A stretch of 11,348 nucleotides of DNA from RYN-111 sp046723735 (GTDB lineage Bacteria > Actinomycetota > Actinomycetes > Mycobacteriales > SCTD01), in NCBI GenBank assembly GCA_046723735.1, contig JBKOVB010000042.1, positions 1 through 11,348 on the forward strand, read 5' to 3'. This document shows positions 6,403 to 11,348 of the stretch, piece by piece. Below the pieces are notes generated by a model, which had not been told where the DNA came from, made no database searches, and saw only the letters and a list, made by a program, of their open reading frames with translations. Position numbers and translations under genes: made by a program. Position 1 is the first letter of the stretch, and each line of letters begins with the position of its first letter.

Positions 6403-7199
6403 AGCTCAGCTCCCAGGTCGGGCAGACCCATGTCGAGGTTGGCGCTTTGGATGCCGCCGTCGACCTCGAGCACCTTGCCGGTCACGTAGCCGCCGGCCGG
6501 GCTGGCGAGGAAGAGCACGGTGGCCGCGATGTGGTCGGGGTCGCCGAGGCGGCGCATCGGGGTGCTCTGCTCGATCTGCCCGCGCAGCCCGTCGTCGTTG
6601 ACGACGATCTCGAGCGCGGAGGTTGCCACCGACCCGACGGCGATCGCGTTGACCCGCACGCGGGGCGCGAGGTCCTGGGCGACGAGGCGGGTCCAGTGCG
6701 ACAGCGCACCCTTGGCGGTGCCGTAGGCGGCGTAGCCACGCCCGGCCACCCGGCCGATCGCCGAGGAGATGTTCACGACCGAGCCTTCCCCGCTCTTGAG
6801 CAGGTGGGGGAGCGCGGCACGGGTCAGGGCGTGCGCGGTCGAGACGTTGAAGTGGAACGCGTCCTCGAGCGCCCGCGTGGACGTCTTGAGGAACTCCCGC
6901 GGCATCGCGCCGCCGACGTTGTTGACCACCACGTCGAGCCGGCCCAGGTCGGCCACCGCACGCTCGGCCAGGCCGGCGACCGCGTCGAGGTCGCTCAGGT
7001 CGGCCGGCACGACGATGGCCCGCCGGCCGAGGGCCGCGACCTCCTTCGCGACGTGCTCCAGCTGGTCCGCCGTACGGGCCGAGAGGACGACATCGGCGCC
7101 TGCCTCCGCCAGCGCCAGGGCCGACGCGGCGCCGATGCCACGTCCCGCACCGGTCACGACGGCGACCTTGCCGTCGAGCCGGAACCGCTCCATCACCAT
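6399..7199 (-). CDS. Short-chain dehydrogenase/reductase (classical SDR), 266 aa
   Basis: A classical SDR of standard size. The cofactor motif TGAGRGIG is at 16-23, NNVGG at 93-97, the structural Asn at 118, and the catalytic set is Ser146, Tyr159 and Lys163 (YxxxK), with Ser13-Tyr spacing as expected. Arg20 in the glycine motif and SAR at 40-42 lean toward NADP(H), but this is not decisive. The C-terminal VTGKVLEVDGGI is typical of FabG-like members. ATG at 7199 has AGGAG 6-7 nt upstream and is preferred over ATG 7193. It leads a two-gene unit with the DapB-like gene. The KstR-type palindrome lies 31 bp before the start. Hydroxysteroid dehydrogenase or beta-hydroxyacyl-CoA dehydrogenase activity are both possible; the position of the oxidised hydroxyl cannot be told from sequence. 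Confidence 0.92.
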   Translation of the reverse strand: MVMERFRLDGKVAVVTGAGRGIGAASALALAEAGADVVLSARTADQLEHVAKEVAALGRRAIVVPADLSDLDAVAGLAERAVADLGRLDVVVNNVGGAMPREFLKTSTRALEDAFHFNVSTAHALTRAALPHLLKSGEGSVVNISSAIGRVAGRGYAAYGTAKGALSHWTRLVAQDLAPRVRVNAIAVGSVATSALEIVVNDDGLRGQIEQSTPMRRLGDPDHIAATVLFLASPAGGYVTGKVLEVDGGIQSANLDMGLPDLGAEL

Positions 7200-7225
7200 G
7201 GTCTGCTCCTCGCTCAGGTGGCGGG

Positions 7226-7247
7226 AATCTATAACACGTTCTAGTCT
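7226..7247. promoter_or_regulatory. Divergent SDR/hsaA promoter with KstR-type operator at 7230-7243
   Basis: TATAACACGTTCTA (7230-7243) matches TnnAACnnGTTnnA at all fixed positions. Candidate -10 hexamers of the TANNNT form flank and overlap it: TAGTCT (7242-7247, +) toward hsaA and TAGATT (7231-7226, -) toward the SDR. No good -35 box is seen on either side. The geometry suggests one repressor dimer or dimer pair would block both promoters. The predicted leader is about 25 nt for the SDR and about 105 nt for hsaA. The motif is seen in the sequence; binding is inferred. Confidence 0.75.
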
Positions 7248-7274
7248 CACGCGAGGGGCGCAGCCCGAGGCGGT

Positions 7275-7291
7275 GTCCCGGTCACCGGGAC
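7275..7291. promoter_or_regulatory. 17-bp near-perfect palindrome in the hsaA leader
   Basis: GTCCCGGT and ACCGGGAC are exact reverse complements separated by one C. The element lies between the KstR-type site and the hsaA start, inside the predicted 5' untranslated leader. The odd centre and 8-bp arms suit a second DNA-binding protein. As RNA it could form a GC-rich hairpin about 69 nt before the start codon. It does not resemble the KstR motif. Function unknown. Confidence 0.4.
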
Positions 7292-7359
7292 CGGGGAGCA
7301 GCGTCGTGGCCCGGCGCTTCGTACCGTCGTGGGACGAGGAGGACGGAAGGAGGCAGAGC

Positions 7360-8550
7360 GTGGCGACCAGCACCGCCGGTACGTCGGCGAACAAGGTGCT
7401 CGACGCCGTGCACGACCTCCTGCCCCGCCTCGCGGACCGCGCGACCCAGACCGACCAGGACCGGCGGGTCCCCGACGCGTCCATGGCCGAGCTCGTCGAC
7501 ACGGGCGTCTTCCGGATGCTCCAGCCGCAGCGGTGGGGTGGCCTCGAGGCCGACCCTGTCGACTTCTACGAGGTGGTCCGCACGGTGGCCGCCGTCTGCG
7601 GCTCGACCGGCTGGGTCACGTCGGTGCTGGGCGTGCACCCGTGGCAGCTCGCGCTGTTCCCGGCCAGGGCGCAGACCGACGTGTGGGGCAAGGACCCCGA
7701 CACGCTGCTGAGCTCGTCCTACGCGCCCACCGGCCGGCTCACCCCGGTCGAGGGCGGCTACGAGGCGACGGGTCGGTGGAGCTTCTCCTCCGGCTGCGAC
7801 CACTGCGCCTGGGTGCTGCTCGGCGCCATCGTCATGGACCCCGCGGGCAAGCCGGTCGACTTCCTCACCATCCTCGTGCCGCGCAGCGACTACGAGATCG
7901 ACGACGTCTGGGACGTCGTGGGCCTGCGGGGCACCGGGAGCAACGACATCGTCGTCGAGAAGGCGTTCGTCCCGACGTACCGGACCTTGTCCTTCAACGA
8001 CGTCTCGTCGCTGCGCTGCCCGGGACAGGCCGAGAACACCGCCCCGCTCTACAAGCTGCCCTTCGGGACCGTCTTCTCGTACACGATCACCACGCCCATC
8101 ATCGGGATCGCGACGGGTGCGTACGACGCGCACGTCGAGCGGATGCGGGAGCGGGTCCGGATCTCGTACGGCGGGCAGAAGGTCTCCGGCGACCCCTTCG
8201 CGCACGTCCGCGTGGCCCGGGCCGCCACGGACATCGACGCCTCCTGGCTGCAGCTCGAGCGCAACCTCGACGAGGAGATGCGCTACGCGAGCGCCGGAGA
8301 GGAGATCCCGATGGAGCTGCGGCTGCGCGCCCGCCGCGACCAGGTGCGCGCCACGGAGCGCTGCCTCGAGGCGGTCAACCTGCTGTTCAAGAACTCCGGC
8401 GGGCACAGCCTCAAGAGCAACAACCCGATCGAGCGGGCCTGGCGCGACGCGCACGCCGGCTCGGTGCACGCGGCGAACGACGTCGAGCGATGGCTCGCCA
8501 TGTACGGGAAGGGGGCCTTCGGCCTCCCTACCGAGGATGCGATGGTCTGA
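7360..8550 (+). CDS. hsaA: 3-HSA 4-monooxygenase, oxygenase subunit HsaA, 396 aa
   Basis: The group D flavin monooxygenase (acyl-CoA-dehydrogenase fold) that hydroxylates 3-HSA (3-hydroxy-9,10-seconandrosta-1,3,5(10)-triene-9,17-dione) to the catechol 3,4-DHSA, using reduced flavin supplied by HsaB. Length is almost that of Mycobacterium tuberculosis HsaA (394 aa). Visible family features are CGSTGWVTSVLGVHPWQ (80-96), GRWSFSSGCDH (138-148), VVGLRGTGSND (186-196) and the C-terminal active-site region WRDAHAGSVHAAND (361-374). GTG at 7360 is chosen because AAGGAGG (7347-7353) lies 6 nt upstream; an in-frame GTG at 7306 would add 18 residues without a comparable ribosome site. It is the first gene of a rightward run with hsaC directly abutting, and is probably repressed through the KstR-type site at 7230. 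Related aromatic monooxygenases share this fold, but the neighbours make HsaA the best call. Confidence 0.93.
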   Translation: MATSTAGTSANKVLDAVHDLLPRLADRATQTDQDRRVPDASMAELVDTGVFRMLQPQRWGGLEADPVDFYEVVRTVAAVCGSTGWVTSVLGVHPWQLALFPARAQTDVWGKDPDTLLSSSYAPTGRLTPVEGGYEATGRWSFSSGCDHCAWVLLGAIVMDPAGKPVDFLTILVPRSDYEIDDVWDVVGLRGTGSNDIVVEKAFVPTYRTLSFNDVSSLRCPGQAENTAPLYKLPFGTVFSYTITTPIIGIATGAYDAHVERMRERVRISYGGQKVSGDPFAHVRVARAATDIDASWLQLERNLDEEMRYASAGEEIPMELRLRARRDQVRATERCLEAVNLLFKNSGGHSLKSNNPIERAWRDAHAGSVHAANDVERWLAMYGKGAFGLPTEDAMV

Positions 8551-9444
8551 ATGAGCGCACGAGTCCACTCCCTGGGTTACCTCGTCGTCGAGACGACGGA
8601 CCTGCCGCGCTGGCGGGAGCTCGCGGTCGACGTGCTCGGCATGGCGGTGGGCGCAGGCCCCGACCCGGACGCGCTCTACCTGCGCCTCGACGACCGGCCG
8701 TACCGGCTCGTGGTGCACCCCGGGCAGACCGAGCGGCTCGTCACGGTCGGGTGGGAGTGCCGTGACCGCGAGACCTTCCGCGCGGTCGTGGCGCAGCTCG
8801 AGGCGGCAGGTGCGCCGGTCAAGGCGGGCAGCGCGGCGGACGCCGAGGAGCGCCGCGTGCAGGAGCTCGTGTTCACGGCCGACCCGGCCGGCACGCAGCT
8901 CGAGATCTTCCACGGCGCCGCGCTCGTGCACGACAAGGTCACGATGACGCACGGCGCGACCTTCGTGACCGGGGCGCAGGGCATGGGCCACGTGGTGCTG
9001 CCGTCGGCCAACGCCGAGGAGTCCTACGACTTCTACACGCAGGTGCTCGGGTTCCGCAGCCGCGGTGCGTTCAAGCTGCCCGCGCTGCCCGGGATGAGCG
9101 ACGCCCCGACGTACCTGCGCTTCCTGTCCTGCAACGAGCGGCACCACACGCTGGCGATCGCCCCGTGGCCGCAGGACAACGGGATCATCCACTTCATGGT
9201 CGAGGTCGACACCCTCGACGCCGTCGGGATGGCGCTGGACCGGCTCTACAAGCGGAAGTTCCCCCTGTCGTCGACGCTCGGCCGGCACACCAACGACAAC
9301 ATGGTGTCGTTCTACGTCGGCACCCCGGGCGGCTTCGACATCGAGCTGGGCTGGGACGGTCTGCGCGTGTCCGAGGACGGGTACACCGCCGAGGACATCA
9401 CCGCCGACTCGATCTGGGGGCACCGGTGGGCGTGGCAGAAGTGA
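8551..9444 (+). CDS. hsaC: 3,4-DHSA extradiol dioxygenase HsaC, 297 aa
   Basis: A type I (vicinal oxygen chelate) extradiol dioxygenase that cleaves ring A of 3,4-DHSA to 4,9-DSHA with Fe(II) and O2. Two VOC modules are visible, about residues 4-125 and 143-265. The iron ligands are His147 (GMGHVVL), His214 (IIHFMVEV) and Glu265 (FDIELGW), matching the 2-His-1-Glu set of M. tuberculosis HsaC (about 300 aa). Second-shell residues His199, His246 and Tyr255 are also present, as in BphC-type enzymes. The ATG starts right after the hsaA TGA with no gap, and only a weak GAGG lies about 13 nt upstream, so translation probably relies on reinitiation after hsaA. In M. tuberculosis hsaD lies between hsaA and hsaC; here it does not. 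Nothing looks broken. Confidence 0.95.
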   Translation: MSARVHSLGYLVVETTDLPRWRELAVDVLGMAVGAGPDPDALYLRLDDRPYRLVVHPGQTERLVTVGWECRDRETFRAVVAQLEAAGAPVKAGSAADAEERRVQELVFTADPAGTQLEIFHGAALVHDKVTMTHGATFVTGAQGMGHVVLPSANAEESYDFYTQVLGFRSRGAFKLPALPGMSDAPTYLRFLSCNERHHTLAIAPWPQDNGIIHFMVEVDTLDAVGMALDRLYKRKFPLSSTLGRHTNDNMVSFYVGTPGGFDIELGWDGLRVSEDGYTAEDITADSIWGHRWAWQK

Positions 9445-9944
9445 TGGCCGGCGTCGAGGCCCACGTGGACCACGTCGTCGCGCCGCAGGAGATGAGGCGG
9501 GTCCTCGGATCGTTCGCGACCGGCGTCACGGTCGTGACGGGCAACGACCCGGACGGCACGCCGCTCGGCTTCGCGTGCCAGTCGTTCACGTCGGTCTCGC
9601 TCGACCCCCCACTCGTGCTGTTCTGCCCGGCGCACACCTCCGCGTCGTGGCCGCGCATCCGCACGGGTGGCGTCTTCAGCGTCAACGTGCTCGCCGAGGA
9701 CCAGCTCGAGCTGTGCAAGGTGTTCGCGAGCAGCGGCGTCGACAAGTTCGCCGGTGTCGCCTGGCACCAGACGCCCTGGGGTCCGTCGCTCGACAACGTG
9801 CTCGCGACCGTGCACTGCGACGTCGAGGCCGTGCACCCGGCGGGCGACCACGACATCGTCGTGGGGCGGGTCCGCCGACTGGTGACCCACCGCGAGGCGA
9901 TGCCGCTGGTGTTCTTCCGCGGCCAGTTCGGGTTGGAGAGCTGA
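9444..9944 (+). CDS. hsaB: Flavin reductase subunit HsaB of 3-HSA monooxygenase, 166 aa
   Basis: An NAD(P)H:flavin reductase of the HpaC/flavin-reductase-like family that delivers reduced flavin to HsaA. Visible motifs are GSFATGVTVVT (22-32), GFACQSFTSVSLDPPLV (42-58), FSVNVL (78-83) and GDHDIVVGRV (134-143), all in the expected order. M. tuberculosis HsaB is about 187 aa, so this copy is slightly short at the N-terminus, where conservation is low. ATG at 9444 overlaps the hsaC stop by one base (TGATG), indicating coupling. In-frame GTG codons at 9432 and 9441 are alternative starts. It separates the ring-A oxygenase genes from hsaE. The substrate flavin cannot be read from the sequence. Confidence 0.93.
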   Translation: MAGVEAHVDHVVAPQEMRRVLGSFATGVTVVTGNDPDGTPLGFACQSFTSVSLDPPLVLFCPAHTSASWPRIRTGGVFSVNVLAEDQLELCKVFASSGVDKFAGVAWHQTPWGPSLDNVLATVHCDVEAVHPAGDHDIVVGRVRRLVTHREAMPLVFFRGQFGLES

Positions 9945-9999
9945 TGGGAACCACCCCACGAAACCGCTCGCTGCGCTCACGCTCCCGCGGGGGCCCCGG
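9945..9999. other. 55-bp hsaB-hsaE junction, G/C-rich, no ribosome site seen
   Basis: This is the largest gap in the hsa run. It holds CTCGCTGCGCTCACGCTC (about 9967-9984), built from repeated CGCT-type words, followed by a GGGGCCCC palindrome (9990-9997) just before the hsaE ATG. No Shine-Dalgarno is apparent. A 20-codon frame (ATG 9944, TGA 10004-10006) bridges the hsaB stop and the hsaE start and could let ribosomes travel to hsaE. A dispersed repeat or module joint is possible but unproven. Confidence 0.35.
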
Positions 10000-10785
10000 A
10001 TGCTGACGGACGCGCAGCGGCTGGAGGCTGCTGAGGCGCTGCGGGTGGCGGAGCAGACGCGGGTTGCGATTCCGCCGCTGGTGCAGACCTTTACGGGCAT
10101 CGACGTGGTCGACGCCTACGAGATCCAGCTGTTGAACATCCGGCGCCGGCTGGCGGCTGGGGCGACGGTGTACGGCCACAAGGTGGGGCTGTCGTCGAGG
10201 GCGATGCAGCAGATGATGGGCGTGGACGAGCCGGACTACGGCCACCTGCTGTCGGACATGGTCTACACCGAGGAGCAGCCGATCCCGACGGCGTCGTTCC
10301 TCCTCCCGCGGGTCGAGGTCGAGGTGGGGTTCGTGCTGGGTGACGACCTGCCGGGTGAGGGCTGCACGGTCGAGGACGTGCTGCGCTGCACCGAGTTCAT
10401 CGCGCCGGCGATCGAGCTGATCGACAGCCGGATCGAGGACTGGAAGATCGGGTTGTGCGACACGATCTCCGACAACGCGTCCTCGTGCGGGGTCATCCTG
10501 GGGAAGGAGCGGGTGCGGCCTTGCGAGCTCGACGTGCGGGCGATCGAGGCGCAGCTGCAGATCAATGGTGAGAAGGTCGCGGAGGGTCGCTCCGATGCGG
10601 TGCTCGGTGACCCGACCATCGCGGTGGCGTGGCTGGCGCACAAGGTGGCGTCGTTCGGGGTGCGGTTGGAGAGGGGGCACGTGGTGCTGCCCGGCTCGTG
10701 CACCCGCGCGTACGACGTGCGCCCGGGCGATCAGGTCGTCGCTACCTTCTCCGGGCTCGGTTCCGTCTCCCTCTCCTTCAGCTAA
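10000..10785 (+). CDS. hsaE: 2-hydroxyhexa-2,4-dienoate hydratase HsaE, 261 aa
   Basis: A member of the MhpD/DmpE 2-keto-4-pentenoate hydratase family. In the steroid pathway it hydrates 2-hydroxyhexa-2,4-dienoate, released by HsaD, to 4-hydroxy-2-oxohexanoate for the aldolase HsaF. Family length is about 260 aa. Visible features are GHKVGLSSRAMQ (59-70), PDYGHLL (78-84), the metal-binding RVEVEVGFVL (104-113, Glu106 and Glu108), AIELIDSRI (137-145, Glu139) and SDNASS (157-162). The N-terminal half uses more T-ending and TTG codons than the hsaA-C-B genes. No ribosome site is visible before ATG 10000. Followed 10 bp later by hsaG. A meta-cleavage pathway for simple catechols would use a similar enzyme, but the neighbouring hsaA-C-B favours HsaE. 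Confidence 0.92.
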   Translation: MLTDAQRLEAAEALRVAEQTRVAIPPLVQTFTGIDVVDAYEIQLLNIRRRLAAGATVYGHKVGLSSRAMQQMMGVDEPDYGHLLSDMVYTEEQPIPTASFLLPRVEVEVGFVLGDDLPGEGCTVEDVLRCTEFIAPAIELIDSRIEDWKIGLCDTISDNASSCGVILGKERVRPCELDVRAIEAQLQINGEKVAEGRSDAVLGDPTIAVAWLAHKVASFGVRLERGHVVLPGSCTRAYDVRPGDQVVATFSGLGSVSLSFS

Positions 10786-10795
10786 GGGATCTCGC

Positions 10796-11348
10796 ATGGC
10801 CAAGGCAACCGCCGCGATCGTCGGTTCCGGCAACATCGGCACCGACCTGCTGTACAAGCTGCTGCGCAGCGACCTGATCGAGCCGCGCTGGATGGTCGGG
10901 GTCGACCCGGAGTCGGAGGGGCTCAAGCGGGCCCGCGACCTGGGGTTGGACGCGACGCACGAGGGCGTCGACTGGCTGCTGGCGCAGTCGGAGAAGCCGG
11001 ACCTGCTGTTCGAGGCGACGTCGGCGTACGTCTATCGCGACAACGCGCCGCGCTACCGCGCGGCCGGGATCAAGGCGATCGACCTGACGCCCGCGGCGAT
11101 CGGTCCGTACGTCGTGCCGGCCGCGAACATGGACACCAACCTGGAGGCCGACGACATCAACCTGGTGACCTGCGGCGGGCAGGCCACCATCCCGATCGTG
11201 CACGCGATCAGCAGCGTGGTGCCGGTGCCGTACGCCGAGATCGTCGCGTCGGTGTCGTCGGCCTCGGCCGGCCCGGGCACCCGCAACAACATCGACGAGT
11301 TCACCCGCACCACCGCCCGTGGCATCGAAGTCGTGGGTGGTGCCGAGC
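10796..11348 (+). CDS. hsaG: Acylating propanal/acetaldehyde dehydrogenase HsaG, 5' part
   Basis: Truncated by the window end after about 184 residues, with no stop in frame. The N-terminus AAIVGSGNIGTDLLYKLL (6-23) is the Rossmann NAD-binding motif of the DmpF/BphJ/HsaG family. TCGGQATIP (125-133) holds the catalytic Cys126. SSASAGPGTRNNIDEFT (154-170) is the conserved substrate/cofactor region. In the steroid pathway HsaG works in complex with aldolase HsaF, oxidising channelled propanal to propionyl-CoA. Full length is normally about 300 aa. ATG at 10796 is preceded by AAGGGA, which overlaps the hsaE TAA with 6 nt spacing, so the ribosome site is good. hsaF is expected just past the right edge. 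HsaG and simple acetaldehyde dehydrogenases differ little in sequence; the call rests on neighbours. Confidence 0.93.
   Translation, partial: MAKATAAIVGSGNIGTDLLYKLLRSDLIEPRWMVGVDPESEGLKRARDLGLDATHEGVDWLLAQSEKPDLLFEATSAYVYRDNAPRYRAAGIKAIDLTPAAIGPYVVPAANMDTNLEADDINLVTCGGQATIPIVHAISSVVPVPYAEIVASVSSASAGPGTRNNIDEFTRTTARGIEVVGGAE

Noticed and set aside
6769..7359. A 197-residue N-terminal extension of hsaA, as the frame stays open upstream
   Set aside because: The extension runs antisense through the SDR gene and the operator region. The GTG at 7360 has an AAGGAGG 6 nt upstream and gives the family's normal length.
7200..7502. An upstream extension of the SDR beyond ATG 7199, up to 101 residues
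   Set aside because: It would cross the KstR-type operator and run into hsaA. ATG 7199 has a good AGGAG and yields a standard 266-aa SDR.
7282..9423. A 713-codon minus-strand open frame opposite hsaA and hsaC
   Set aside because: It is antisense to two confidently identified enzymes and has a skewed His/Val/Arg/Asp composition without recognisable domains.
1..11348. CRISPR arrays, tRNA or rRNA genes, insertion-sequence ends, phage or defence genes
   Set aside because: No spaced direct repeats, cloverleaf-like sequence, transposase or integrase motif, or defence-type domain was recognised. The HNH fragment is of the common DUF222 type and gives no support for a defence system on its own.

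Overview
The window comes from a high-GC actinobacterium. The evidence is strong G/C third-position codon use, frequent GTG starts, an F420-type luciferase-like oxidoreductase, a WS/DGAT storage-lipid acyltransferase and a DUF222/HNH repeat-family protein. A Nocardioides-like member of the Nocardioidaceae fits best, but the genus is inferred from gene content only. The main theme is degradation of steroid rings A and B by the 9,10-seco (hsa) pathway, with lipid-handling genes set among the pathway genes.

Layout, left to right. (1) The 3' end of an HNH/DUF222 gene (+) ends in a short convergent gap with two hairpins. (2) A leftward pair follows, a luciferase-like (LLM) oxidoreductase and an NTF2/ketosteroid-isomerase-fold protein, with coding ends overlapping by 7 bp. 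It starts just downstream of a 14-bp palindrome matching the KstR operator TnnAACnnGTTnnA. (3) A second leftward pair encodes a WS/DGAT acyltransferase and a serine lipase. It is divergent by 41 bp from (4) a rightward membrane-anchored alpha/beta hydrolase. (5) A leftward pair encodes an SDR and a dihydrodipicolinate-reductase-like protein, with a 4-bp overlap. (6) Divergent from it is a rightward run, hsaA-hsaC-hsaB-hsaE-hsaG, with hsaG cut by the window end. A second KstR-type palindrome lies in the SDR/hsaA divergent promoter, overlapping candidate -10 boxes on both sides.

How the genes work together. HsaA/HsaB (oxygenase and flavin reductase) hydroxylate the phenolic ring A of 3-HSA, and HsaC cleaves the resulting catechol. 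The hydrolase HsaD should then release 2-hydroxyhexa-2,4-dienoate, which HsaE hydrates. HsaF (probably just beyond the right edge) and HsaG finish the route to pyruvate and propionyl-CoA. hsaD is missing from its usual place between hsaA and hsaC and is not in the window. The LLM/NTF2 and SDR/DapB-like pairs appear to share a KstR-type regulator with hsaA, but they have no assigned step. They are the best candidates here for undescribed steroid chemistry. The NTF2-like protein keeps the catalytic-base Asp of ketosteroid isomerase but appears to lack both oxyanion-hole residues.

Family assignments rest on recognised motifs and remembered family sequences; no database search was run.
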